Source: Pseudoxanthomonas koreensis (lineage in GTDB: Bacteria; Pseudomonadota; Gammaproteobacteria; Xanthomonadales; Xanthomonadaceae). Taken from it: 64,000 nucleotides of DNA. Numbering within the stretch: the stretch's first letter is position 1; each line of letters opens with the position of its first letter. The notes under the pieces were generated by a model. It had not been told where the DNA came from and ran no database searches. It was given only the letters and a program-made list of their open reading frames with translations. A program made the position numbers and the translations under genes. The stretch lies in the NCBI RefSeq assembly GCF_010093225.1, contig NZ_PDWM01000002.1, forward strand, positions 62,001 through 126,000, in the 5' to 3' direction. This document shows, piece by piece, positions 16,908-25,409 of the stretch.

Positions 16908-17933
16908 TCACTCCTCCGAAGATTTCCGCGAACCCAGGAACCAGCTGGCGGCACCGATCACGCCCAGCTGCCCGTGTTCGACCAGTCGCACCGACACCCG
17001 CTCCAGCGCCTCGCGCATCGGCCCCTTGTTGAGGAAGCGGGCGACGAAATCGCTGTGGACGAGGAACTCGCGGATGTGCGGCAGGATCCCGCCGGCCAGG
17101 TAGACGCCCTGCACGCCGTACAGCAGGGCCATGTCGCCGACCGTGCTGCCGAGCAGGCCGCAGAACACCTCCAGGCTCTCGCGTGCCAGCGGGTCGTTGC
17201 CGCCCAGCGCGGCGGCGGTGACTTCGCCCGGCTTCGCGTGCGCGGGCGTGGCGCCGCGCAATGCGCACAGGGCGCGGTAGAGGTTCATCAGCCCCGGGCC
17301 GGACAGCGCGTGCTCCACCGGCACGTGCGTGCGCTGGCCGAGCATCTGCCGCAGCAGCGCCATCTCCAGTTCGGTGCCCACCGCCAGCGCGGCCTGCCCG
17401 GCTTCGGTGGCGAGCACCACCGGGCCGCTCGCGGTCGGGATCCACACCGCCGCGCCCAGGCCGGTGCCCGGGCCGAGCACCAGGACCGGGCCGGGGCCGA
17501 TCTGCGCGGGGCCGGCCAGCTGCAGCACCTCGCTGGCGCCCAGGTGGGCGACCGCGTGGGCGACCGCTTCGAAATCGTTGACCAGATGCACCGTGTCCAG
17601 GCCGAGGCTGGCGCGGATCGCGGCCGGCGCCAGGCGCCAGGGCAGGTTGGCGGTGATCACGGTGCCGTCGGCCAGCGGGTAACCGGCGCTGGCGATCACC
17701 GCCACGCGCACCGGCGCTGCGCCGGTGCTGCCGTCGAGGAACTCGCGCAGGATCGCGTCCAGGCCCGGGTAGTCGGCGCAGCGGAACTTGGCGTAGGCCA
17801 GGACCTGCAGCGGCGCGCCCGCTTCGGCGGCGGCCTGGACCAGGCCGACGCGGACATGGGTGCCGCCGACATCGGCCGCGATGAACGGCTGCGACAGGTG
17901 CGGTGACGACGTTGCTTGGGCGCTTGCTGGCAC
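16908..17933 (-). CDS. Glucokinase-family sugar kinase (probable GlcNAc/glucose kinase)
   Basis: 341-residue Glk-type kinase. FIAADVGGTHVRVGLV is the N-terminal phosphate-binding motif, VHLVNDFEAVAHAV the sugar-binding region, and LVLGPGTGLGAAVW the second phosphate motif. GVYLAGGILPHI closes the ATP site. Similar kinases in Xanthomonas nag clusters phosphorylate GlcNAc; glucose is equally possible from sequence alone. The start is GTG at 17933, six bases after GGGGAA, with no better Met nearby. It leads the minus arm, 126 nt before the TonB receptor, and is divergent from nagP across the operator region. Confidence 0.87.
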   Translation of the reverse strand: MPASAQATSSPHLSQPFIAADVGGTHVRVGLVQAAAEAGAPLQVLAYAKFRCADYPGLDAILREFLDGSTGAAPVRVAVIASAGYPLADGTVITANLPWRLAPAAIRASLGLDTVHLVNDFEAVAHAVAHLGASEVLQLAGPAQIGPGPVLVLGPGTGLGAAVWIPTASGPVVLATEAGQAALAVGTELEMALLRQMLGQRTHVPVEHALSGPGLMNLYRALCALRGATPAHAKPGEVTAAALGGNDPLARESLEVFCGLLGSTVGDMALLYGVQGVYLAGGILPHIREFLVHSDFVARFLNKGPMREALERVSVRLVEHGQLGVIGAASWFLGSRKSSEE

Positions 17934-18007
17934 GTGATTCCCCGTAGCTGGCGTGCGCCGGATCCCTGGTCCGGTGGCACGGAGTGCGACGGAGTGTGGA
18001 AGTGGTC

Positions 18008-18021
18008 TGACAACGATGTCA
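18008..18021. promoter_or_regulatory. LacI-type operator O1 (kinase side)
   Basis: TGACAACGATGTCA is a near-perfect palindrome with one mismatched pair. It has the CpG-centred symmetry of LacI-family sites and shares TGACAACG with O2. On the minus strand a TTGACA hexamer overlaps it, so it may cover the -35 of the kinase promoter. It lies 74 nt upstream of the kinase start. The presumed ligand is the LacI regulator at 19627. Confidence 0.6.
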
Positions 18022-18213
18022 ACACCTCTCGGGGAAAGTTCTCCGGGCGTCGGGCGTTCGCGCCAAAAGTGCGCACTGTGCGCGGCCGACTCGCCTCATT
18101 GCCGCCACGGGTGTCGTCAAATCAAGGGGATGTAGCGTATTCATCTTTACGGGCTCGCCCGCATCCATGTTGCGTGGCAGCACGGAATGCGCCCGCGGCG
18201 GTGGCCTGCGAGG

Positions 18214-18243
18214 TTGACAAACGGGGGTCTCGACCCGGATAAG
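18214..18243 (+). promoter_or_regulatory. Promoter of the nagP-nagX operon
   Basis: A consensus -35 TTGACA (18214-18219), 18-nt spacer and -10 GATAAG (18238-18243). The expected transcription start near 18250 falls inside operator O2, the classical layout for LacI repression. The rest of the 397-bp divergent region between kinase and nagP holds operator O1 and nothing else recognisable. Confidence 0.7.
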
Positions 18244-18245
18244 GG

Positions 18246-18259
18246 TGACAACGTTGTTC
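18246..18259. promoter_or_regulatory. LacI-type operator O2 (nagP side)
   Basis: TGACAACGTTGTTC contains the perfect palindrome ACAACGTTGT and begins two bases after the -10 hexamer. Its centre is 238 bp from that of O1, which would allow repression by looping. Assignment to the neighbouring LacI regulator is inferred. Confidence 0.65.
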
Positions 18260-18330
18260 CCGCCTGGGACACGCCCGTGGCGGGCGCGAGCGGGGGCACC
18301 ACCGTCAACGCCGGGGAGGCCGTCCAGACC

Positions 18331-19620
18331 ATGTCCGCAACCACCACCGCGCCCGCGCGCACCGGCCTGGCGACCTCGATCGCGATCGTCGGCGGGCTGT
18401 TCTTCATCATCGGCTTCTTCACCTGGATCAACGGGCCGCTGATCACCTTCGTCAAGCTCGCCTTCGATGTCAGCGAGATCTCCGCGTTCCTGGTGCTGAT
18501 GGTGTTCTACCTGTCGTACTTCTTCCTCGCGCTGCCGGCGTCGTGGATCCTCAAGGGCACCGGCATGAAGAAGGGCCTGGCGCTGAGCCTGGCGGTGATG
18601 GCGGTGGGCGCGATGATGTTCGGCGAGTTCGCCACCCGGCGCTGGTTCGGCGGCGCGCTGTCGGGCCTGTTCGTGATCGGCGGCGGCCTGGCGCTGCTGC
18701 AGACCGCGGTCAATCCCTACATTTCGATCCTGGGCCCGATCGAGAGCGCGGCCCAGCGCATCGCGCTGATGGGCATCTGCAACAAGATCGCCGGGATCCT
18801 CGCCCCGCTGCTGCTCGGCTCGCTGGTGCTGCACGGGATCGGCGACCTGTCCAGCCAGGTCGAGGTCGCCGACGCGGCGACCAAGGCGGCGCTGCTCGAC
18901 GACTTCGCCGCCAAGATCCACGCGCCGTACCTGGTGATGGCCGGGATCCTGCTGCTGATCGCGGTGGCGGTGCTGTTCTCGCCGTTGCCGGAAATCCGCG
19001 CGTCCGAGGCCAACGCCACCCCGGCGTCCGGCGGTGCGGCCGAACGCCGCAGCGTGTTCCAGTTCCCGCACCTGTGGCTGGGCGTGCTGTGCCTGTTCGT
19101 GTACGTGGGCGTGGAAGTGATGGCCGGCGATGCGATCGGCACCTATGGCCACGCCTTCGGCCTGCCGCTGGACCAGACCAAGTTCTTCACCTCGTTCACC
19201 CTGGCGGCGATGCTGCTGGGCTACCTGGTCGGCCTGGCGCTGATCCCGAAGGTAGTCTCGCAGGAGAAGTGGCTGAGCGTTTCGGCCGTGCTGGGCGTGC
19301 TGTTCTCGGTGGCCGCGCTGCTCACCAAGGGTTACGTCTCGGTCGGCTTCGTCGCCGCGCTGGGCTTCGCCAACGCGATGATGTGGCCGGCGATCTTCCC
19401 GCTGGCGATCCGCGGCCTGGGGCGCTTCACCGAGACCGGCTCGGCGCTGCTGATCATGGGTATTGCAGGTGGTGCGATCATCCCGCAGGCGTTCGCAGTG
19501 CTGAAGCAGCACTTCGACTTCCAGTGGGTGTTCGCCGCGCTGATGGTGCCCTGCTACCTGTACATCCTGTACTACGCACGGCGCGGCCACCGCGCCGGGC
19601 TGCCCGACGGACCCCGATAG
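18331..19620 (+). CDS. nagP: GlcNAc/hexose MFS transporter, FucP/NagP type
   Basis: 429-residue 12-helix major-facilitator sugar:H+ symporter of the FHS (FucP) family. IVGGLFFIIGFFTWINGPLI is the family N-terminus, and GGGLALLQTAVNPYISILGP plus NKIAGILAPLLLGSLV are strongly conserved in this group. A long central loop carries PLPEIRASEANATP. The ATG at 18331, after GGGGAGG at 18313-18319, gives a normal N-terminus; an upstream in-frame Met would place promoter and operator inside the gene. It heads the nagP-LacI-nagB-II-nagA-nagX unit and imports the GlcNAc freed in the periplasm. Confidence 0.92.
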   Translation: MSATTTAPARTGLATSIAIVGGLFFIIGFFTWINGPLITFVKLAFDVSEISAFLVLMVFYLSYFFLALPASWILKGTGMKKGLALSLAVMAVGAMMFGEFATRRWFGGALSGLFVIGGGLALLQTAVNPYISILGPIESAAQRIALMGICNKIAGILAPLLLGSLVLHGIGDLSSQVEVADAATKAALLDDFAAKIHAPYLVMAGILLLIAVAVLFSPLPEIRASEANATPASGGAAERRSVFQFPHLWLGVLCLFVYVGVEVMAGDAIGTYGHAFGLPLDQTKFFTSFTLAAMLLGYLVGLALIPKVVSQEKWLSVSAVLGVLFSVAALLTKGYVSVGFVAALGFANAMMWPAIFPLAIRGLGRFTETGSALLIMGIAGGAIIPQAFAVLKQHFDFQWVFAALMVPCYLYILYYARRGHRAGLPDGPR

Positions 19621-19626
19621 GCGATC

Positions 19627-20727
19627 ATGGACGGCGGATCGATCCGGAAGGCGAACGAAGGCATGCGCAGGCCCACCATCAAGGACGTCGCCGAGCGGGC
19701 GAAGGTCTCGCTCAAGACCGTCTCGCGGGTGATCAACAACGAGCCGTCGGTGATGCAGGCGACGCGCTCGCGGGTACTGGCGGCCATCGCCGAGCTCGAC
19801 TACGAGCCCGACGCCACCGCGCGCAACCTGCGCAGCGGCACCCCGTTCGTGATCGGCCTGGTCTACGACAACCCCAACCCGTACCACATCATCGGCGTGC
19901 AGAACGGGGTGCTGGCCGCGTGCCGCGAGACCGGCTTCGGCCTGCAGATCCAGCCCTGCGACTCGACCTCGCCGCTGCTGGCCGAGGAACTGGCCGAATT
20001 CGTGCAGCGCTCGCGCCTGGCCGGGCTGGTGCTGACCGCGCCGATGTCCGAGCGTCCCGACCTGGTCGCCGCGCTGGTCGCACGCAACATCCGCGTGGTG
20101 CGGATCATCGCCGCCACCGAGGACCCGGGCGACGGCCCCTGCGTCTACATCGACGACCGTGATGCCGCCTACGAGGTCACCGAGCACCTGATCCAGCTCG
20201 GCCACCACCGCATCGGCTTCCTCTGGGGCGGTGCGCAGCACCACTCCTCGGGCGAGCGCTACGCCGGCTACGAGGCCGCGCTGAAGGACTACGGCATCAC
20301 CCTGGACAAGCACCTGGTGATCCCGGGCGACTACACCTTCGACGACGGCTTCCGCGGTGCGAGGCGGCTGCTGGCGTTGCGCGAGCCGCCCACCGCGATC
20401 TTCGGCAGCAACGACGAGATCGCCGCCGGGGTGCTGGCCGCGGCCAAGTCGGCCGGGCTCAACGTGCCCTACGACCTGTCCATCGCCGGTTTCGAGGACA
20501 GCCCGTTCTCGCGCCAGTCCTGGCCGGCGCTGACCACCGCCAAGCAGGCCACCGAGGACATCGCCCGCCACGCGGCGCGGCTGCTGATCGGCAGCCTGCG
20601 CCAGGACGCCTACGACGACCACCCGCTGGCCGTGACCAACCAGGGCTTCGTGCCGCAGCTGGTGGTGCGCGGTTCCACCGCGCCGGCGCCGCTGCGCCCG
20701 CGCCCGGCCACTCCTTCCGAAGCATGA
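19627..20727 (+). CDS. nagQ: LacI-family transcriptional regulator (NagQ-like)
   Basis: 366-residue repressor. The DNA-binding headpiece MRRPTIKDVAERAKVSLKTVSRVINNEPSV is followed by the hinge ATARNLRSG and a periplasmic-binding-protein-like effector domain. SIAGFEDSPFSRQSWPALTT is the conserved C-terminal segment. ATG 19627 lies 6 nt after nagP; ATG 19663 would start directly at MRRPTIKDV and is an equally credible start. Lying inside the GlcNAc operon, it most likely binds O1 and O2 and is released by GlcNAc or GlcNAc-6-P. It overlaps nagB-II by 4 nt. Confidence 0.9.
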   Translation: MDGGSIRKANEGMRRPTIKDVAERAKVSLKTVSRVINNEPSVMQATRSRVLAAIAELDYEPDATARNLRSGTPFVIGLVYDNPNPYHIIGVQNGVLAACRETGFGLQIQPCDSTSPLLAEELAEFVQRSRLAGLVLTAPMSERPDLVAALVARNIRVVRIIAATEDPGDGPCVYIDDRDAAYEVTEHLIQLGHHRIGFLWGGAQHHSSGERYAGYEAALKDYGITLDKHLVIPGDYTFDDGFRGARRLLALREPPTAIFGSNDEIAAGVLAAAKSAGLNVPYDLSIAGFEDSPFSRQSWPALTTAKQATEDIARHAARLLIGSLRQDAYDDHPLAVTNQGFVPQLVVRGSTAPAPLRPRPATPSEA

Positions 20728-21785
20728 ACATGCCGCTCGCCCTGCCCGCCGACCTTCCCGCCGAGAACGCCACGCTGATGTTCCAGGAGGCCGCGCAGGC
20801 CGCCGATGTCGTCGCCGCGCAGTTCGCGCGCAACCGCGACACCCTGGCCGTGTTGGGGGCGAAGCTGCGCACTTCGCCGCCGCCGTTCGTCGCCACCTGC
20901 GCGCGCGGCAGTTCCGACCACGCCTGCACCTACGCCAAGTACCTGCTGGAGACGCAACTGGGCGTGGTCACCGCGTCGCTGTCGCCGTCGGTGGGCTCGG
21001 TGTACGCGGCGCCGCTGCGGCTGCGCGGCGCGCTGTTCATCGCCATCTCGCAGTCCGGCAAGAGTCCGGACCTGCTGCGCAATGCCGAGGCCGCGAGGGC
21101 CGCCGGTGCGCACGTGGTCGCGCTGGTCAACGCCGAGGATTCGCCGCTGGCCGCGCTGGCCGACACCGTGGTGCCGCTGTGCGCGGGCCCCGAGAGAAGC
21201 GTGGCGGCGACCAAGAGCTACCTGGCCTCGCTGGCCGCGATCGCGCAGCTGGTGGCGTACTGGAAGGACGATGCGGCGCTGCTCGCCGCACTCGATGCAT
21301 TGCCGGGCGCGATGCGCGAAGCATGGTCGAAGGACTGGTCGGCGCTGGCCGATGGCCTGGTCGATGCGCGCAACCTGTTCGTGCTCGGCCGCGGCCTGGG
21401 CCTGGGCGCGGCGCAGGAGGCGGCGCTGAAGTTCAAGGAGACCTGCGGCCTGCATGCCGAGGCCTACAGCTCGGCCGAGGTGAAGCATGGGCCGATGGCG
21501 CTGGTCGGCGCCGGCTTCCCGGTGCTGGTGTTCGCGCAGCCGGACGAGACCGGTGCCGGCGCGGTGGCGGTCGCGGCGGAGTTCCGTGCGCGCGGCGCGG
21601 CGGTATGGGTGGCCTCGGCGCAGGCCGGCGATTGCCAGCTGCCGGTCGCGGCGGCGCCGCATCCGGCGCTCGCGCCGCTGCTGGAGGTGCAGAGCTTCTA
21701 TCGCGCGATCAACGCGCTGGCCCTGCGCCGCGGCTACAACCCGGACCTGCCGCCGCACCTGAACAAGGTCACGGAGACGGTGTGA
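20724..21785 (+). CDS. nagB-II: Glucosamine-6-phosphate deaminase NagB-II (SIS-domain, GlmS-like)
   Basis: 353-residue protein with two SIS domains and no glutaminase domain, hence NagB-II rather than GlmS. It deaminates GlcN-6-P to fructose-6-P and ammonia. TCARGSSDHACTYAKYLLE and AISQSGKSPDLLRN are SIS phosphosugar-binding motifs. ALKFKETCGLHAEAYSSAEVKHGPMALV matches the second SIS domain and isomerase region of GlmS. The ATGA overlap with the upstream regulator and the TGATG junction with nagA imply coupled translation. Confidence 0.93.
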   Translation: MNMPLALPADLPAENATLMFQEAAQAADVVAAQFARNRDTLAVLGAKLRTSPPPFVATCARGSSDHACTYAKYLLETQLGVVTASLSPSVGSVYAAPLRLRGALFIAISQSGKSPDLLRNAEAARAAGAHVVALVNAEDSPLAALADTVVPLCAGPERSVAATKSYLASLAAIAQLVAYWKDDAALLAALDALPGAMREAWSKDWSALADGLVDARNLFVLGRGLGLGAAQEAALKFKETCGLHAEAYSSAEVKHGPMALVGAGFPVLVFAQPDETGAGAVAVAAEFRARGAAVWVASAQAGDCQLPVAAAPHPALAPLLEVQSFYRAINALALRRGYNPDLPPHLNKVTETV

Positions 21786-22939
21786 TGGCCACGCGCGCGC
21801 TGGTCAATGCGAAGGTGCTGGTCGAAGAAGACTTCCGCGACGACCTCGCGGTGCTGCTCGACGATGCGGGTGAGATCGCCGCGCTGCTGCCGGCTACCCA
21901 GGCGCACACGCAGGCCGGCGAAGTGCACGACCTGGGCGGCGGCTGGCTGTTGCCGGGCTTCATCGATGCCCAGGTCAACGGCGGCGGCGGGGTGCTGTTC
22001 AACAACGACACCAGCGTCGCCGCGATCGCCGCGATCGGCCGCGCGCACCGCAGGTTCGGCACCACCGGTTTCCTGCCGACCCTGATCAGCGACGATGCCG
22101 GGGTGATGGCACGCGCGGTGGCCGCCACGCGCGCGGCGATCGCCGCCGGCGTGCCTGGCGTGCTCGGCGTGCACCTGGAAGGCCCGTACCTGGCGCCGGC
22201 GCGCAAGGGCACCCATGACGCGACCAGGTTCCGCGTGCCCGACGCGGCCGAAACGGCGATGGCGACCTCGCTGGACAACGGCGTCACCCTGATCACCCTG
22301 GCGCCGGAGCAGGTGCCGCTGGACACGATCCGGGCGATGGTCGCGCGCGGCGCGATAGTCGTCGCCGGGCATACCGCCGGCAGCTACGAGGAGATCCGCG
22401 CCGGCCTGGATGCCGGCCTGCGCGGCTTCACCCACCTGTTCAACGCGATGTCGCCGCTGCAGGGCCGCGAGCCCGGCGCGGTCGGCGCCGCGCTGGAGGA
22501 CCGCGCCAGCTGGTGCGGGGTGATCGTTGACGGCGTGCACGTGCATCCGGCCAGCCTGCGCGTGGCCTTGGCCGCCAAGCCACGCGGCAAGCTGTTCCTG
22601 GTCACCGATGCGATGCCGATGGTCGGCGCGGAAGATCCTTCGTTCGCCTTGTACGGCGAGGTGATCACCGCCGTCGACGGCGTGGTGCGCAATGCGGCCG
22701 GAGCGTTGGCCGGCTCGGCCCTGGACATGGCCACCGCGGTGCGCAACTGCGTGGAACTGATCGGTCTGCCACTGCAAGAGGCGGCGCGGATGGCGTCGAC
22801 GTATCCCGCGGAATTCCTCGGCCTGGGCGACCGCCTCGGCCGCATCGCGCCCGGCTGCCGCGCCGACCTGGTGCTGCTGGACGACGCGCTGCAGGTGCGC
22901 TCGACCTGGATCGCCGGCGCGCGCGAGGACGTGGCGTGA
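21785..22939 (+). CDS. nagA: N-acetylglucosamine-6-phosphate deacetylase
   Basis: 384-residue amidohydrolase that removes acetate from GlcNAc-6-P, feeding NagB-II. LLPGFIDAQVNGGGGVLFND-like residues form the N-terminal metal region. GVLGVHLEGPYLAPARKGTHD holds the conserved Glu ligand. VVAGHTAG and GFTHLFNAMSPLQGREPGAVGAA carry the His ligands, and LVTDAMPMVGA the catalytic Asp. Length is normal. Its ATG overlaps the nagB-II stop by one base. Confidence 0.96.
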   Translation: MATRALVNAKVLVEEDFRDDLAVLLDDAGEIAALLPATQAHTQAGEVHDLGGGWLLPGFIDAQVNGGGGVLFNNDTSVAAIAAIGRAHRRFGTTGFLPTLISDDAGVMARAVAATRAAIAAGVPGVLGVHLEGPYLAPARKGTHDATRFRVPDAAETAMATSLDNGVTLITLAPEQVPLDTIRAMVARGAIVVAGHTAGSYEEIRAGLDAGLRGFTHLFNAMSPLQGREPGAVGAALEDRASWCGVIVDGVHVHPASLRVALAAKPRGKLFLVTDAMPMVGAEDPSFALYGEVITAVDGVVRNAAGALAGSALDMATAVRNCVELIGLPLQEAARMASTYPAEFLGLGDRLGRIAPGCRADLVLLDDALQVRSTWIAGAREDVA

Positions 22940-22961
22940 TCCACCCGGCGATGGACGGCGA

Positions 22962-24047
22962 ATGAGCGTGGCAGCCACGGCGAAGGCGCCGCGCTTCGCC
23001 TCGGTCGACGCACTGCGCGGGCTGACCGTGGCGGCGATGCTGCTGGTCAACAACCCCGGCGACTGGGGCCATGTCTACGCGCCGATGCTGCACGCCGAAT
23101 GGCACGGCTGCACTCCCACCGACTTCATCTTCCCGTTCTTCCTGTTCATCGTCGGCGTGTCGATCGCGCTGGGCGTGGTGCCGCGGGCGGAAGCCGGCGC
23201 CGGCCGCGGCGCGCTGATGCGCGCGGTGGTGGTGCGCGCGCTGCGCATCACCGGGCTGGGCCTGCTGCTGCATGTGCTGGCGTGGTGGTGGCTGGACACC
23301 GAATACTTCCGCCCGTGGGGCGTGCTGCAGCGGATCGGTGTCTGCTTCCTGCTCGCCGGTGCGGCGGCGCTGTGGCTGAAGCCTCGCGCGCAATGGGTGC
23401 TGCTGGTTGCGTTGCTGCTGGGCTGGTGGGCGCTGCTGGCGTGGGGCGGCAGCCTGGCGCCATGGGACAACCTCGCCGCGCGCGTCGACACCGCGTTGCT
23501 GGGGCCATGGCTGTACCAGTTCGATCCGGCGACCGGCCGCGGCCAGGATCCGGAAGGCCTGGCGAGCACGCTCGGCGCGCTGGCCACCACCGTGCTGGGC
23601 CTGCGCGCCGGCGACTGGCTGCGCCATGGCCGCTTGCGCGCGCTGTGCACCGGTGGCGTGGTCGCGCTGCTGCTGGCGCTGTCGTGGGCGCCGCTGCTGC
23701 CGTGGAACAAGGCGCTGTGGACTTCGTCGTACGTGTTGTGGACCGGCGGCTGGGCAATGCTGGCGTTGGCCGCCGCGCACGTGCTGATCGACCGCCGCGG
23801 CTGGCCGGCGCTGGGTCGCAGCTTCGGCGTCAACGCGATCGCCGCGTACGCCGGCTCGGCGGTGATGGTCTACGCGTTCGCCGGCCTGGGCTGGTGGGGC
23901 GCGATCTACCAGGCCGGCTTCGCCGGATGGATGACGCCGCGGTTTGGCCCGTACCTGCCGTCGCTGGCGTTCGCGCTGGCGTTCGTCGGCTTCTGGTGGG
24001 GCGTGGTGCGCTGGATGGACCGGTGTGGCTGGCACCTGAAGATCTGA
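22962..24047 (+). CDS. nagX: NagX-type membrane protein (HGSNAT/DUF5009 family)
   Basis: 361-residue polytopic membrane protein with about ten helices. FASVDALRGLTVAAMLLVNNPGDWGHVYAPMLHAEWHGCTPTDFIFPFFLFIVGVSIAL is the diagnostic N-terminus, shared with human heparan-alpha-glucosaminide N-acetyltransferase, including the conserved H-x-x-W-x-G-x-T/P-x-D-x-x-F-P. In GlcNAc operons it is named NagX; transmembrane acetylation or transport of amino sugars is suspected but unproven. It starts 22 nt after nagA, ends the plus arm, and converges on cca with a 16-nt gap. Confidence 0.88.
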   Translation: MSVAATAKAPRFASVDALRGLTVAAMLLVNNPGDWGHVYAPMLHAEWHGCTPTDFIFPFFLFIVGVSIALGVVPRAEAGAGRGALMRAVVVRALRITGLGLLLHVLAWWWLDTEYFRPWGVLQRIGVCFLLAGAAALWLKPRAQWVLLVALLLGWWALLAWGGSLAPWDNLAARVDTALLGPWLYQFDPATGRGQDPEGLASTLGALATTVLGLRAGDWLRHGRLRALCTGGVVALLLALSWAPLLPWNKALWTSSYVLWTGGWAMLALAAAHVLIDRRGWPALGRSFGVNAIAAYAGSAVMVYAFAGLGWWGAIYQAGFAGWMTPRFGPYLPSLAFALAFVGFWWGVVRWMDRCGWHLKI

Positions 24048-24063
24048 CGCACGCCGGGCGGAT

Positions 24064-25314
24064 TTACCCCGGCCCGGCCGGCCTTGCGCGCAACGTGCGT
24101 GCCGCGCCGATGGCGGCGATGCGCGCCTTGCGCAGCGCTTCGCCCACCTGCGGGCCGCTGAGGCCTTCATGTCCGGCCAGGTCGCGCGCGTTCACCGCCA
24201 GCGCGGCTGCATGCAGGCGGCGCAGTTCCGGGCCCTGCGGATAGTCGGCGTCCTCGCTGCCGAGGTGGCCTCGCTTGTCCGCTTCGCAGGCGATGGCGAT
24301 CCGCGCCACGCGCTCGGGTCGGCGCAAGGCATCGCAACGTTCGAGCAGTTCGAGCACGGTGGCATCGCGCAGTTCGGCCAGACGGTGCACGTTGAGGTGC
24401 TCGCGGCAGACCGACTCGGCCAGCCTGCGGTGTTCCAGCGGCACCCTGAGCCGCTCGCACAGTGTGGCCAGCGGCTTGAGGCCGGCGTTCTCGTGACCGA
24501 TGTGCCTGGGCAACAAGTGCGGTGGTGTGAGCGCCTTGCCCAGGTCGTGGGTCAGCGCGGCGAAGCCGACCAGGTCGTCGCCCGGGGCCAGTTTCGCGGC
24601 CATGTCCGACACCAGCTGCTGGTGGATGCCGGTGTCGACCTCGGGGTGGTATTCGGCGCGTTGCGGCACGCCGTACAGCGCGTCGACCTCGGGCAGGATC
24701 GCGGCCAGCGCGCCGCAGGCGTGCAGGGTGGCGAGGAAGGCCGAGGGTTGCGCCGCGGCCAGCGCCTTGCGCAGTTCCTGCCAGACGCGCTCTGGGACCA
24801 GGGTGCCGAGCTCGCCGCTGGCGGCCATGCGCCGCATCAGCAGCATCGTTTCCGGTGCCACGGTGAAGCCCAGCGGGGCGAAGCGGGCCATGAAGCGGCC
24901 GGCGCGCAACACCCGCAGCGGATCCTCGGCGAAGGCCGGGCCGACATGGCGCAGCACGCGCTGCCGCAGGTCGTCCACGCCGCCGCAGGGATCGACCAGG
25001 TCGCCATGCGCGTCGCGTGCGATCGCGTTGATGGTGAAGTCGCGGCGCTGCAGGTCGTCTTCCAGGGTCACCGACGGATCGGCGTCGACCACGAAGCCGC
25101 GATGGCCGCGGCCGCTCTTGCGTTCGGTACGCGCCAGCGCGTGCTCCTCGCCGGTGTCCGGATGCAGGAACACCGGGAAGTCGCGGCCGACCGGCTTGAA
25201 GCCGGCGTCGAGCATCTGCTGCGGCGTGGCGCCGACCACGACCCAGTCGCGGTCGCCGGGCGCCAGGCCGAGCAGTTCATCGCGGACCGCGCCGCCGACG
25301 AGGTAGGTCTCCAT
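24064..25314 (-). CDS. cca: CCA-adding tRNA nucleotidyltransferase (multifunctional, HD domain)
   Basis: 416-residue class II enzyme that builds or repairs the 3' CCA of t[20 protein letters not shown] and [14 protein letters not shown] are the nucleotidyltransferase head. [12 protein letters not shown] and [12 protein letters not shown] are the conserved neck motifs. The C-terminal HD region includes [23 protein letters not shown], as in the E. coli-type protein with phosphohydrolase activity. Start ATG 25314 sits 7 nt after a -10-like TACGAT, suggesting a leaderless message. The lytic transglycosylase gene lies upstream on the same strand. Confidence 0.96.
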   Translation of the reverse strand: METYLVGGAVRDELLGLAPGDRDWVVVGATPQQMLDAGFKPVGRDFPVFLHPDTGEEHALARTERKSGRGHRGFVVDADPSVTLEDDLQRRDFTINAIARDAHGDLVDPCGGVDDLRQRVLRHVGPAFAEDPLRVLRAGRFMARFAPLGFTVAPETMLLMRRMAASGELGTLVPERVWQELRKALAAAQPSAFLATLHACGALAAILPEVDALYGVPQRAEYHPEVDTGIHQQLVSDMAAKLAPGDDLVGFAALTHDLGKALTPPHLLPRHIGHENAGLKPLATLCERLRVPLEHRRLAESVCREHLNVHRLAELRDATVLELLERCDALRRPERVARIAIACEADKRGHLGSEDADYPQGPELRRLHAAALAVNARDLAGHEGLSGPQVGEALRKARIAAIGAARTLRARPAGPG

Positions 25315-25321
25315 GTGCCGC

Positions 25322-25327
25322 ATCGTA
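25322..25327 (-). promoter_or_regulatory. -10-like hexamer 7 nt before the cca ATG
   Basis: On the minus strand TACGAT ends 7 nt before the ATG at 25314. This fits transcription starting at the start codon; no convincing -35 is seen. Confidence 0.4.
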
Positions 25328-25409
25328 TCGCGCGGCCGCACCGCGGGGCCCGGCGGCCGTATCGCGGATGGCAGGGCAGAGCCCCGTCTAACGGAGGCGA
25401 TCGCGCCGG

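Noticed and set aside
25365-25395. GCAGAGCCCCGTCTAAC between cca and the transglycosylase as another GTAG-type repeat
   Set aside because: It resembles one arm of the dnaG-end repeat but lacks the second arm and does not supply a stop; at most a degraded fragment.
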